64,000 bases of DNA from Desnuesiella massiliensis (GTDB lineage: Bacteria > Bacillota > Clostridia > Clostridiales > Clostridiaceae), in NCBI RefSeq assembly GCF_001403615.1, contig NZ_LN879455.1, positions 434,001-498,000 of the forward strand. Direction: 5' to 3'. The position numbers were made by a program, and so were the translations under genes. The first letter of the stretch is position 1, and every line of letters begins with the position of its first letter. Under the pieces are notes generated by a model, which saw only the letters and a list, made by a program, of their open reading frames with translations, was not told the DNA's origin and searched no databases. Positions 7,512-16,414 of this stretch are shown here, piece after piece.

Positions 7512-8474
7512 ATGAGCAATCTATCTTTGCAGTCAAATAATTTACAGGTGAAAAAAGAAAAGAAAATAGATAAAATAATTAGGAATTTTAAAAAAGAAAA
7601 GCACATATGGATAATTTGCATTCCAATAATAATTTGGGTATTAACCTTTGCGTATTACCCGATGTATGGAATGTTAATAGCATTTTTCCACTATACTCCT
7701 GGAAAAAGCATTTTATCCTGCGATTGGGCGGGACTATTCTATTTTAAACAGTTTTTTAACGCCCCAGAATTTTTAAACATATTAAGAAATACTTTGGCAA
7801 TAAGCGGATTAAATCTTCTATTTGCATTTCCAGCACCAATTATATTGGCATTGTTAATCAATGAAGTGGGTAATAAGCATTTCAAGAAAATTGTACAAAG
7901 TATTTCGTACTTACCTTATTTTATTTCTTGGGTGGTTACAGCAAGTTTAATATATTCATTTTTGAGTACTGATGGATTATTACCAGTTATTCTTCAAAAG
8001 CTTGGACTCCTAAACAGAGAAATATCATTTTTGGGAGAAGGAAAGTATTTTTGGACGATAATCACTTCAGCTAATATATGGAAAGGTGTTGGTTTTTCTT
8101 CTATTCTTTATCTATCTGCTATTGCAGGTATTGATAAGGAATTGTATGACGCTGCGGAAGTAGACGGAGTAAATAGGTTTGGCAAGGTATGGCATATAAC
8201 CTTACCAGGTATAAGGACCACAGTAATATTACTTTTGATACTTCAAATTGGAAGTATATTAAATGCAGGCTTTGAGCAACAGCTTCTTTTGGGTTCACCT
8301 CAGACCCGCGAGTATTGGGATGTAATTGATACCTATGCATATAGATATGGTATACAATTAGGAAGATATTCTTATGGTATGGCAGTAGGATTGTTTAAGT
8401 CAGTTATTGGTCTTACCCTTGTATTTTTAGCAAATCGTCTAAGCAAGAAATTCTTTGACCTATCATTAATATAA
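7512..8474 (+). CDS. Sugar ABC transporter permease 1 (LplB type)
   Basis: A 320-residue inner-membrane permease with six predicted helices. It shows the MalF-like family pattern: AYYPMYGMLIAFFHYTPGKS after the first helix, and the EAA loop as ELYDAAEVDGVNRFGKVWHITLPGIR, where the coupling helix contacts an ATPase. Length, N-terminal extension and this loop match the LplB/YteP permeases of oligosaccharide importers. It pairs with the permease encoded next. No importer ATPase gene is present in the locus, so the transporter probably uses a shared ATPase of MsmX type encoded elsewhere (inference from the family). Confidence 0.9.
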   Translation: MSNLSLQSNNLQVKKEKKIDKIIRNFKKEKHIWIICIPIIIWVLTFAYYPMYGMLIAFFHYTPGKSILSCDWAGLFYFKQFFNAPEFLNILRNTLAISGLNLLFAFPAPIILALLINEVGNKHFKKIVQSISYLPYFISWVVTASLIYSFLSTDGLLPVILQKLGLLNREISFLGEGKYFWTIITSANIWKGVGFSSILYLSAIAGIDKELYDAAEVDGVNRFGKVWHITLPGIRTTVILLLILQIGSILNAGFEQQLLLGSPQTREYWDVIDTYAYRYGIQLGRYSYGMAVGLFKSVIGLTLVFLANRLSKKFFDLSLI

Positions 8475-8551
8475 TAACATTTGCATTTAAAGATAAAATG
8501 ATTGATAATCATTATGATTATTTGCAATATAAGGAAAATGAGGTGGATTAA

Positions 8552-9448
8552 ATGGAATCAAGACATTATAAAAAAAGTTTAGGAAGCAAAATATTTGATG
8601 TTTTTAACACTATTTTCATGATATTACTTATTATTGTGATGCTATACCCTTTTATAAACCAATTAGCCATTTCCTTTAACGATAGTGCTGATGCAGTTAA
8701 AGGAGGAATATATCTTTGGCCCAGGAAAGTTTCCTTTGATGCCTATAAGTTTATATTCCAACAAAAGTCCATGGCTAAAGCTACGCTTGTCTCTATAGCA
8801 AGAGTGTTAGTTGGAACCTCTACTAGCGTAATAGGTACTGCTCTTTTAGCATACATCATAACTATTAAAGGCTTTTCAGGAAGAAAATTCATGAGAAGGC
8901 TGTTCGTAATAACTATGTATCTTAGTGGGGGGCTAATTCCTTTTTATTTATTAATGGTAAAGCTGCATTTGATAAATACCTTTACCATATATTGGCTGCC
9001 TAGTATTTTTAGCGCTTACAATATGCTTATAATTGCCGCATATATGCAAGGAATACCAGATGCTTTAAGTGAATCAGCAAGAATTGATGGTGCTGGGGAG
9101 CTAACAATATTTTGGAAGATAATGCTTCCAATATGTATTCCTGTAATAGCAGCAGTATGTGTTTTTAATGGCGTTGGCCATTGGAATGACTGGTTTACTT
9201 CCGTGGTCTATAATCCATCGGGAAAGTGGGATACCCTACAGGTATATTTAAGAAAAGTTTTATTAGAGACAGAGGCATTAGAAAAGATAAGGGATCAACA
9301 ACTAGCTGCTACACAGTACTCTTCCCTTACCCCTAAGACAGTTCAGGCTGCCATTACTATGGTAGTAACTGTACCCATTGCCATGATATATCCATTCTTC
9401 CAGAAGTATTTTATATCTGGTATTACTATTGGAGCCGTTAAAGAATAA
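8552..9448 (+). CDS. Sugar ABC transporter permease 2 (LplC type)
   Basis: A 298-residue MalG-like permease with six membrane segments. The conserved EAA loop reads ALSESARIDGAGELTIFWKIMLPI, and the C-terminal PFFQKYFISGITIGAVKE is typical of the LplC/YtcP family. It forms the membrane channel together with the upstream permease. The start ATG has GAGGTGG at good spacing. The 77-bp gap from permease 1 contains a short inverted repeat (ATGATTGATAATCATTAT region) but no obvious promoter. Substrate is inferred from neighbours as described for the binding protein. Confidence 0.9.
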   Translation: MESRHYKKSLGSKIFDVFNTIFMILLIIVMLYPFINQLAISFNDSADAVKGGIYLWPRKVSFDAYKFIFQQKSMAKATLVSIARVLVGTSTSVIGTALLAYIITIKGFSGRKFMRRLFVITMYLSGGLIPFYLLMVKLHLINTFTIYWLPSIFSAYNMLIIAAYMQGIPDALSESARIDGAGELTIFWKIMLPICIPVIAAVCVFNGVGHWNDWFTSVVYNPSGKWDTLQVYLRKVLLETEALEKIRDQQLAATQYSSLTPKTVQAAITMVVTVPIAMIYPFFQKYFISGITIGAVKE

Positions 9449-9503
9449 CCTGAGAAAAAGTCGTATATATCCATATTAACTATATATAAGAGGAGTTTTG
9501 AAA

Positions 9504-10898
9504 ATGAATATGGACAACATAAGTAAAATTACAATAAAGTCTTCTAATAGTAAATTAGTTGAGGGATTTAATTGGGCTAAGCAGCAAGCATTAGAATATG
9601 TTCATGTAAATGATCCTGTGGGATTATGGTATGAAGCTGCACTGCCAGGAAGAGATGCCTTTTGTATGCGTGACGTTGCCCATCAAAGTACAGGGGCTCA
9701 GTTGCTAGGACTACAGCTATTTACAAAAAATATGTTGAAAAAGTTTGCTGAAAATATTAGTGAAACTAGAGATTGGTGCAGCTATTGGGAAATAAATAAA
9801 TATAATTTACCTGCTCCAGAGGATTATAAGGATGATGATAATTTCTGGTATAACCTGCCTGCAAATTTTGATGTTTTAGATTGTTGTTATAGGCAATATC
9901 TTTGGACTGGAGATTTAGATTATATAAATGACCCTATTTTTCTGAATTTCTACAAAAGAACTGTAGAGGATTATGTAAAGTGTTGGGATGTGAATAATGA
10001 TGGATTTCTGGAGTATAAAGGAATTATTGATTATAGAGGAATTCCTTCATATTTAGAATATCAAGTTGGAGTTAATAAAATAGTGTCAGCCTGCGATATG
10101 GTAGCTGCACAATACAGGGGATATTTATCCTACTCTAAGATACAAGCTTTAAGAGGTAATACCATAGAAGCCAAAGAATATGAAGAAAAAGCCAATACAA
10201 TAAAACATATATTTGATACAGTATGGTGGAATGAAAATAAAAACAACTACAATACTTTTATTTTAGAAAATGGAGAATTCGAGGGGGCTTCAGCATATGA
10301 TGCTGCTGAAAATATTAAACTTATAACTCCTATGCCATTATATTTTGGTATTGTTAAAGATGAGAAAAAAATTAAGGACTCCATTAAGGTGCTTTTATGT
10401 GCTAAAGACATAAATATCGAGACTCAATCACACTATGCAGAAGTGCTATATAGAAATGGATTTAATAAGGAAGCATATCATGTTATTATGGATTTAGTAA
10501 GCACTGAGAAAAAGAGAAGAGAATATCCAGAAGTATCTTATAGCGTCGTGGATAGCATTATTACAGGTATGGTTGGAATAATACCAGATTCAACTAAAAG
10601 AATAATTGAAAGTACTCCAAGATTAACAGAGGATGTAGAGTGGATTGAAATTAATAATGTTCCTATATTTAACAACGAAATTTCTATAAGGTGTATAGAA
10701 AATAAAGAGATAGCTTTCACAAACAATGGGGGAAGTGTTGTATACTGGAAAGCTATATTTAAAGGGGAAACAAGCGAACTACTAGTTGATGGAATAAAGG
10801 TTAAAGCTGAACAAGGACATAATTATTGCGGAAGTAAATACTCATATGTTATAGTAGCTGTACATGAGAGTGAGCAGCATGTGGTTAAGATTATTTAA
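9504..10898 (+). CDS. Six-hairpin glycosidase-like protein
   Basis: A 464-residue cytosolic protein without a signal peptide. The N-terminal 340 residues look like an (alpha/alpha)6 toroid of the six-hairpin glycosidase superfamily: LPGRDAFCMRDVAHQSTGAQ (the RD pair typical of the active-site rim), DVNNDGFLEYKG and WWNENKNNYNTF. A small C-terminal beta-domain (VEWIEINNVPIFNNEISIRC onward) resembles the closing domain of bacterial members. I cannot place it in a numbered GH family. It presumably cleaves the imported oligosaccharide inside the cell. I chose ATG 9504, which has AGGAG eight bases upstream; a TTG at 9498 overlaps the spacer. It lies 55 bp after the permease. Confidence 0.65.
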   Translation: MNMDNISKITIKSSNSKLVEGFNWAKQQALEYVHVNDPVGLWYEAALPGRDAFCMRDVAHQSTGAQLLGLQLFTKNMLKKFAENISETRDWCSYWEINKYNLPAPEDYKDDDNFWYNLPANFDVLDCCYRQYLWTGDLDYINDPIFLNFYKRTVEDYVKCWDVNNDGFLEYKGIIDYRGIPSYLEYQVGVNKIVSACDMVAAQYRGYLSYSKIQALRGNTIEAKEYEEKANTIKHIFDTVWWNENKNNYNTFILENGEFEGASAYDAAENIKLITPMPLYFGIVKDEKKIKDSIKVLLCAKDINIETQSHYAEVLYRNGFNKEAYHVIMDLVSTEKKRREYPEVSYSVVDSIITGMVGIIPDSTKRIIESTPRLTEDVEWIEINNVPIFNNEISIRCIENKEIAFTNNGGSVVYWKAIFKGETSELLVDGIKVKAEQGHNYCGSKYSYVIVAVHESEQHVVKII

Positions 10899-10931
10899 TT
10901 TGCATTATATGAGGAGGTAGAGGAGGATATT

Positions 10932-11615
10932 ATGAGTAGCAAAAAAGATTTTGATAAAAGAAGCATATATACAATAACTAACTATTTCTACTGGTTTTTC
11001 ATGGGAAATTTATATTTTCTACTGCTTAATATACCTCTTTTATTCTTATTAATTAAAATAAATTATTATGGCATCATGGAAGCAAGCATATTAGAAATAT
11101 TTTTATGTAGCCTGCCATTAGGACCAGCCTTTACTGCGCTATTGGGGGTAATGGGAAAGCTCCTGAGGGAAAAAGATGTAAACATAACTAAGGACTATTT
11201 TAGAATGTACAAGATGAATTTTAGGCAAGCCATTTTTTTATGGATGATACAACTTACTGTACTCATTATACTATACGTGGATATTAATAGTGTGAAAAAT
11301 GAGCTATACTTCCTGTTTATTTTGTTATTTTTATTGGTATCAGTTTGCGGATTTTATATGTTCCCTATAGTTTCAAGATTTCACATAAAATCTAAGGAAG
11401 TTATTATAATGTCAATTGTGTATATATTTAAAAAGATAAAAACTACAATATTAATAATTATGGCTTTATTATTGAATTTCATGATTTTCTACATTATACC
11501 TGGTATTAGTGTATTATTTGTAATAAGCTTGATGTGCTATGCTATTATGTATTTTCAAAATGCGTTTTTAAAGGCAATTGAGACTGAAAATTACCACAGG
11601 AAAAATTTCCTGTAG
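10932..11615 (+). CDS. YesL family (DUF624) membrane protein
   Basis: A 227-residue integral membrane protein with about five helices. It matches the YesL/DUF624 family: an N-terminal FYWFFMGNLYFLLLNIPLLFL helix, the conserved LPLGPAFTALLGVMGKL segment, DYFRMYKMNFRQAIFLW, and YMFPIVSRFHI near residue 140. YesL proteins accompany LplABC-type sugar importers and their regulators in Bacillota. Their exact role is unknown, with a part in transporter or sensor function suspected from context. The last gene of this operon, it ends in a terminator shared with the convergent araC-type gene. Ribosome binding site AGAGGAGG is strong. Confidence 0.85.
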   Translation: MSSKKDFDKRSIYTITNYFYWFFMGNLYFLLLNIPLLFLLIKINYYGIMEASILEIFLCSLPLGPAFTALLGVMGKLLREKDVNITKDYFRMYKMNFRQAIFLWMIQLTVLIILYVDINSVKNELYFLFILLFLLVSVCGFYMFPIVSRFHIKSKEVIIMSIVYIFKKIKTTILIIMALLLNFMIFYIIPGISVLFVISLMCYAIMYFQNAFLKAIETENYHRKNFL

Positions 11616-11625
11616 TAATTTTTTT
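11587..11625. terminator. Bidirectional terminator between yesL-like and araC-like genes
   Basis: AATTACCACAGGAAA and TTTCCTGTAGTAATT form a long stem with one mismatch. T-runs flank it on both strands, and it overlaps the last codons of both convergent genes. Confidence 0.8.
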
Positions 11626-12457
11626 ATTCATTTTTCATGAGATATTCACTTGGAGAATAGCCTTTTACTTTTTTAAAGGTTTTTGAAAAAGCTAACTGAT
11701 CTGTATATCCCACTGAACGAGATACATCTGCTATTCTTAAATTTTTATTTTGCTTTAAAAGCTCGCAGGCTTTATTAACTCTATATTGAATTAAAAAATT
11801 TTCAGGAGATATATTTAGTGAAGCTTTAAATAGACTGCTAAAATAGCTTCTGTTTAAACCAATGTGTTCGGCAATATTCTTTACGGTTATATTTCTAGAA
11901 TAATTCATCTCTATATACTCTAAGGCTTTTTGTATATATTCATGCTTATAATTTATTGTCTCCTTAACATCAGATTCTCCGATTAATACAGATAAAAATA
12001 AATACAGATAACCCAGCATTCTAATTTCACGAGCACGTTCAAGCTTTGTACTTTCAAAAATTTTGTTTAAATAGTCTATAATAAGCTCTGAATTCTTTGT
12101 ATTTATTATAGGGTTATCTTTACTTAATCCCATTTGTCTAATATATTGAGGGGCTTTCATTCCATTAAAGCCCACCCAAATATAGTTCCAAGGAGTATCT
12201 TCGTCAGCTTCATAATAGGTGATATCCCCAGGACATATTAAAAATCCTTGATTTTCTTTTACTTCAAAGGAGACATTATCTATGTAGAATTTTCCACTGC
12301 CCTTTGTAACAAAGTGAATTAAATAATGATCTCTGATGGCAGGTCCATAAGAATGTTTGGGTCTACAGTTTTCATAGCCACACTGGTAAACGATTAAGTT
12401 TGAATCATATTTATTTGTTATTTCTAAAAATAATTCTTCCATGAGAAAATCGTTCAT
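11624..12457 (-). CDS. AraC family transcriptional regulator of the sugar locus
   Basis: A 277-residue regulator. The N-terminal half is a cupin-type AraC sugar-binding domain (RDHYLIHFVTKGSGKFYID, FLICPGDITYYEADEDTPWNYIWVGFNG). The C-terminal 100 residues hold two helix-turn-helix motifs (ITVKNIAEHIGLNRSYFSSLFKASLNISPENFLIQYR and RIADVSRSVGYTDQLAFSKTFKKVKGYSPSEY). It is transcribed divergently from the ABC exporter genes and convergently to the importer operon. Paired TAACAT-type half-sites 21 bp apart sit upstream of three operons here and are the obvious candidates for its binding sites. Ribosome binding site AGGAGG. Activation in response to the imported sugar is inference from family and context. 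Confidence 0.88.
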   Translation of the reverse strand: MNDFLMEELFLEITNKYDSNLIVYQCGYENCRPKHSYGPAIRDHYLIHFVTKGSGKFYIDNVSFEVKENQGFLICPGDITYYEADEDTPWNYIWVGFNGMKAPQYIRQMGLSKDNPIINTKNSELIIDYLNKIFESTKLERAREIRMLGYLYLFLSVLIGESDVKETINYKHEYIQKALEYIEMNYSRNITVKNIAEHIGLNRSYFSSLFKASLNISPENFLIQYRVNKACELLKQNKNLRIADVSRSVGYTDQLAFSKTFKKVKGYSPSEYLMKNE

Positions 12458-12489
12458 AGTAACCTCCTAGGGTATTTATCTTAAAATTT

Positions 12490-12590
12490 ATGTAACATTT
12501 AATTATACGCTAATAACATAATACCATATATACTCCCGCTAGGCAGTATTTATAATTAAAATGAAATTAAGAATAAAGCAAAAGTATAGA
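12490..12590 (+). promoter_or_regulatory. Exporter promoter region with AraC-type half-sites (copy 1 of duplicated block)
   Basis: TAACAT at 12493-12498 and 12514-12519 start 21 bp apart. TATAAT at 12551-12556 lacks a recognisable -35 box. The whole block, from TGTAACAT through CTAATAACATAATACCATAT to the AAGCAAAAGTA stretch past the -10, is nearly repeated at 16294-16390 upstream of the GH4 gene. Confidence 0.65.
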
Positions 12591-12620
12591 AAAATAATAA
12601 AATTTTCAGGTTGTTTATAT

Positions 12621-12727
12621 ATAGGAGGATGTGAAAAACATAGGTGTTCTTTTTCACGGTTCGCTCGTGGGGTTCCACGCACGGTGTATGGAAACCTATA
12701 GAACACCTTTTTTCACAGCCTCCTATA
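12621..12727. repeat. Long palindromic element, family C copy 1
   Basis: Begins TATAGGAGGATGTGAAAAAC and ends TTTTTTCACAGCCTCCTATA, with inner arms AGGTGTTCT / AGAACACCT and a central hairpin CGTGG-GGTT-CCACG. It is about 107 bp and has one other copy at 50143-50252. No open reading frame. It lies between the exporter promoter and its start codon, so the mRNA would carry it in the 5' leader. It could be a MITE/REP-like mobile remnant, a transcription attenuator, or both. Confidence 0.75.
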
Positions 12728-12761
12728 AGAAAAATTTATCTTTAAATAATGAGAGGTAAGT

Positions 12762-14522
12762 ATGGAAAAAGAAATTAAATATTCTTCAATTAAGGTTTTA
12801 AAAAAGCTTTTTGGATTAATTAAAAAATATTGGTATGCTTATGCCATAATAGCAGTTGCATCAGTATTTTCTGCAGCTGCTAACATTTCTATAAATGAAG
12901 GCATTAGAAAGATGGTTAATAGTGCTGTAAGCAAAAATATGACTTTATTTAAACAAGGTATTATATTTTCAGTAGCTGGAATTTTAGGCGAAATTTTATT
13001 TTATTCTGCAATAATTTATGCCAGTGGATTTTATAGGCTTAAGATTCAATCCATTACTGAAGGAAGACTTGTAGGTCATTTATTAAAAGGAAAACTTAAA
13101 AATATTCAAGAAAATCATTCTCAAGATTTAATTTCAAGGATTACGAGTTCCTCAAGAAGTGCTGTAGATGGAGTAAGCGATAAAGTTCAAATGATTCTTA
13201 ATTCAATTATAGAGCTGACTATGTTTTTTGTTTATTTTTCTACTATGAATATAAAGTTAGCTATTTTAGCAATCATAGTAGCTATTATACTACCTATGAT
13301 TTTAAATCCTGTTTCCTCTTTAGCAAGAAAGGCCTATGATAAGCGTCAGAAAAAAGAAGCAGAAATTTATAGTTATATGCAGGATGTTATTCAAGGTGGA
13401 GAAACAGTTAGAGTCTATGGATTAAAAAATTATTTTAAAGAAAAAGTTGAGCATAGTTATAAAGATTATTTTAGGTTATTAAGAAAGCTTTTGATATGGG
13501 ATGAAATCATATGGAATACAAAAAACCTTGTTAATTTTGGAGGAAGAATTTTGTTGATTGCTTACGGAGGACTTTTAGTTTTCAATGGAGAGATAGAAAT
13601 TGGAGGAGTAACTACAATTCTTATTGCTTTTGGAAGTTTAGTTTATCCAGTACAAGAAATAGTATCTTCCTGGGCCCAACTACAACAATCAATATCAGCT
13701 GGTGCAAGAATGTTTGAAATATTTGATATGCCTTTAGAGAAAAAAGTAGTTGATTTAGAAAAGCATATAGATAATTATGAAGGTATATTATTATCTAATG
13801 TTACTTTTGGATATAAGCAGGATGAAAATATTTTTAATAATATAAATCTAATGATACCTAAAGGTAAGGTAACAGCATTAGTAGGCAATAGCGGCGGAGG
13901 TAAGAGTACTTTATTAAAGCTATTATTAAGATTTTATGATATAGAAAAAGGTGCTATAGAGTACAATGGAAGTTCAATAGTAGCTATGGAGCCTGAAAAG
14001 TGGAGAGAAAAAATATCCTATGTTTCTCAAAATCCATATCTTTTTACAGGAACAGTAATGGATAATATAAAATGTGCTAAGAGTGGAGCAAAGGAAGAAG
14101 AAGTATATGAAGCAGCAAAAAAAGCTCAAATTCATGATTTTATTATGACTTTACCTAAAGGATATGATACCTTCATAGGAGAAAAGGGGTACATATTATC
14201 TGGTGGACAAAAACAGAGAGTTGCAATAGCAAGAGCTATATTAAAGAATGCCGAAATATTATTAATGGACGAACCCACATCAGCTTTAGATAGTGAAAAT
14301 GAAGAGGAAATTCAGAATTTAATTTATCAAGGTAAGGAGCATAGAATTACCATAGTTGTTGCTCACAGACTATCAACAATTAGACAAGCTGATAATATAG
14401 CTATTATAGAAAATGGAAATATTGTAGAACAAGGAAAGCATAATGAGCTTATGAAATTACAAGGAGTGTATTATAAATTAAATTATAAAGATTTGGGAGA
14501 TCAGGGGGTGACAGCAGTATGA
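12762..14522 (+). CDS. ABC exporter half-transporter, subunit A
   Basis: A 586-residue type IV ABC exporter half-unit with a six-helix membrane domain (about 1-310) followed by an ATPase domain. ATPase motifs are Walker A GNSGGGKST (near 375), Q-loop YVSQNPYLF, signature LSGGQKQR, Walker B ILLMDEPTSALD with catalytic Glu, and H-loop VVAHRLST. Its stop overlaps the next gene's start by four bases (ATGA), so the two subunits are translationally coupled and probably form a heterodimer. Its promoter region duplicates that of the alpha-galactosidase operon, which is unusual for a drug-type exporter. The substrate is unknown. Confidence 0.9.
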   Translation: MEKEIKYSSIKVLKKLFGLIKKYWYAYAIIAVASVFSAAANISINEGIRKMVNSAVSKNMTLFKQGIIFSVAGILGEILFYSAIIYASGFYRLKIQSITEGRLVGHLLKGKLKNIQENHSQDLISRITSSSRSAVDGVSDKVQMILNSIIELTMFFVYFSTMNIKLAILAIIVAIILPMILNPVSSLARKAYDKRQKKEAEIYSYMQDVIQGGETVRVYGLKNYFKEKVEHSYKDYFRLLRKLLIWDEIIWNTKNLVNFGGRILLIAYGGLLVFNGEIEIGGVTTILIAFGSLVYPVQEIVSSWAQLQQSISAGARMFEIFDMPLEKKVVDLEKHIDNYEGILLSNVTFGYKQDENIFNNINLMIPKGKVTALVGNSGGGKSTLLKLLLRFYDIEKGAIEYNGSSIVAMEPEKWREKISYVSQNPYLFTGTVMDNIKCAKSGAKEEEVYEAAKKAQIHDFIMTLPKGYDTFIGEKGYILSGGQKQRVAIARAILKNAEILLMDEPTSALDSENEEEIQNLIYQGKEHRITIVVAHRLSTIRQADNIAIIENGNIVEQGKHNELMKLQGVYYKLNYKDLGDQGVTAV

Positions 14523-16255
14523 CATCTTGGCAAATTTTTAAAAGAACCTTTGGATATACAAAGAAATACGTATGGATAACAGTTTTAGGGGCTCTTATAA
14601 TGATTCCAGCCTTCGTTATATTAACAGTAGGAATAGCAGCTATACAAGAACCTCTTATAAATATGATAATTAATGGAGAGAAACATAATCTTATTACAAC
14701 AACAAAATTAGCAGCTATAGTTGCAGTTTTTATAGTTACCCTTTGCATGATAGGTGGATGGATGATGCATTATGCTAGGCACAAAACCATTAGGGATTTA
14801 ACTATTTCTACAATGAATAAGATAAATAAACTTCCTATGGAGAAATTGCAGTCTAAGCATTCAGGAGATATGATGTCATTATTAAAGAATGATATACCAA
14901 TATTAGTATCCATTGTGACTAGCCAGTTAACTACAACCTTTAATATGATATTAGCAGCAGTAGGCGCTGGAGTATATTTAATTTCTAGAAATGTAGTTCT
15001 AGGAATAATAACTATTCTTATAACGCCACTTTCTTTTCTTATGACAGGATTTGTAAATAAAAAGATGCAGAAAGTTTCTAGAGAAATAGAAGAACAAATG
15101 GCAGTGGTTGAAACAGCAATACAAGAAATCTTACAAGGCATGGAAGAGGCTAGAGTCTTGAACTTAGAATTAGTTTTAGAAAAAGATTTTAAAGAGAAGC
15201 GTAAAAGCTTAAGAATACTACAAATGAAAGAAGTAGTATTAAACATAAAGTTTAGGGCTCTATTTATTTTTATCCAAGGAGGGCTTCAACTAATATATGC
15301 AGTAGTTGTATGTTATTTAGCCATAAAGGGACAAATGGCAGTAGGGAGTATTTTGGCGTTTGTAATGTTATTTGGCCAGGTACAAGGATGTTTTATAGGT
15401 TTTGCAGATATATGGGGAAAGATTCAAAAGGGGATTGGAGTTGGGCGAAGAGTATTTGAGCTTATGGACTATGAAGAAGAGTTTGATTTAGGTGGAAATA
15501 AATTAATAGAAAGCTATAACAAAGAAACCGGAATATCCATTGATGAAATAGATTTTAGTTATGAAAATGATGATAAGTTATTTAATGAACTAACTATAAA
15601 TATAAGGGAAGGGGAAACCGTAGCCCTCGTAGGAAAAAGTGGTTGCGGAAAAAGTACTTTAGCAAAACTTTGTAGCGGATTGTTATTCCCTATTAAAGGC
15701 AGTGTAAAGGTTTTTGGAAAAGAGTCTAAAACTAATCTGTCTGAAATGAGAGAAAATATAGCTTATATATCTCAAACTCCTTATATTTTTACAGGCACAA
15801 TTAAAGAAAATATAGCTTTAGGAAACTTAGAGGCTAGTGATGAAGAAATACTAAATGCAGCAAAACTTGCTAGTATCCATGATTTTATTATGGAACTGCC
15901 GGAGAGATATGATACAGATATTAGTGAGAAGGGTTCAAATCTTTCAGGAGGACAAAGACAGAGAATATCCATAGCGAGAGCTTTTTTGAAAGATGCAAAG
16001 GTAATTATTATGGATGAAGCCACCTCAGCTCTTGATAATATAAGCGAAATGAAAATACAACAAGCTATGGAAAAATTGATGAAGAATAAAACTGCAGTAA
16101 TAATTGCCCATAGATTATCCACCATAGAAAATGCTGATAGAATTTTAGTTATGAATAATGGTGATATTGTGGAAGAAGGAGCTCATAGTGACTTGCTAGT
16201 TAAGGAAGGGCTGTACAGTAATTTCTGGATGAAATTTACCGAAGGCTTAGAGTAG
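14519..16255 (+). CDS. ABC exporter half-transporter, subunit B
   Basis: A 578-residue partner of the preceding exporter subunit, with six membrane helices then an ATPase domain. Motifs are Walker A GKSGCGKST, Q-loop YISQTPYIF, signature LSGGQRQR, Walker B VIIMDEATSALD with Glu, and H-loop IIAHRLST. Both subunits keep the catalytic Glu and the switch His, so neither site looks degenerate, unlike many heterodimeric exporters. The gene overlaps its partner by four bases and ends 153 bp before the GH4 start. No terminator is obvious after it; the downstream operon has its own activator-type promoter. A peptide, lipid or drug substrate is possible. Confidence 0.9.
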   Translation: MTSWQIFKRTFGYTKKYVWITVLGALIMIPAFVILTVGIAAIQEPLINMIINGEKHNLITTTKLAAIVAVFIVTLCMIGGWMMHYARHKTIRDLTISTMNKINKLPMEKLQSKHSGDMMSLLKNDIPILVSIVTSQLTTTFNMILAAVGAGVYLISRNVVLGIITILITPLSFLMTGFVNKKMQKVSREIEEQMAVVETAIQEILQGMEEARVLNLELVLEKDFKEKRKSLRILQMKEVVLNIKFRALFIFIQGGLQLIYAVVVCYLAIKGQMAVGSILAFVMLFGQVQGCFIGFADIWGKIQKGIGVGRRVFELMDYEEEFDLGGNKLIESYNKETGISIDEIDFSYENDDKLFNELTINIREGETVALVGKSGCGKSTLAKLCSGLLFPIKGSVKVFGKESKTNLSEMRENIAYISQTPYIFTGTIKENIALGNLEASDEEILNAAKLASIHDFIMELPERYDTDISEKGSNLSGGQRQRISIARAFLKDAKVIIMDEATSALDNISEMKIQQAMEKLMKNKTAVIIAHRLSTIENADRILVMNNGDIVEEGAHSDLLVKEGLYSNFWMKFTEGLE

Positions 16256-16293
16256 TATATATGGAGTTTTCAATTTGGTTATCTTACAAATTG

Positions 16294-16390
16294 ATGTAAC
16301 ATTGAACTATACACTAATAACATAATACCATATATATTCATTTGGTTAATATTTATAATTATAAATGAAATCAAGCATAAAGTAAAAGTA
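16294..16390 (+). promoter_or_regulatory. Alpha-galactosidase promoter with AraC-type half-sites (copy 2 of duplicated block)
   Basis: TAACAT at 16297-16302 and 16318-16323 start 21 bp apart, then TATAAT at 16354-16359. The CTAATAACATAATACCATAT core is identical to 12510-12529. No -35 consensus, as expected for an activator-dependent promoter. Confidence 0.65.
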
Positions 16391-16414
16391 AGAAAATTTA
16401 ATGGAGGGATGATT

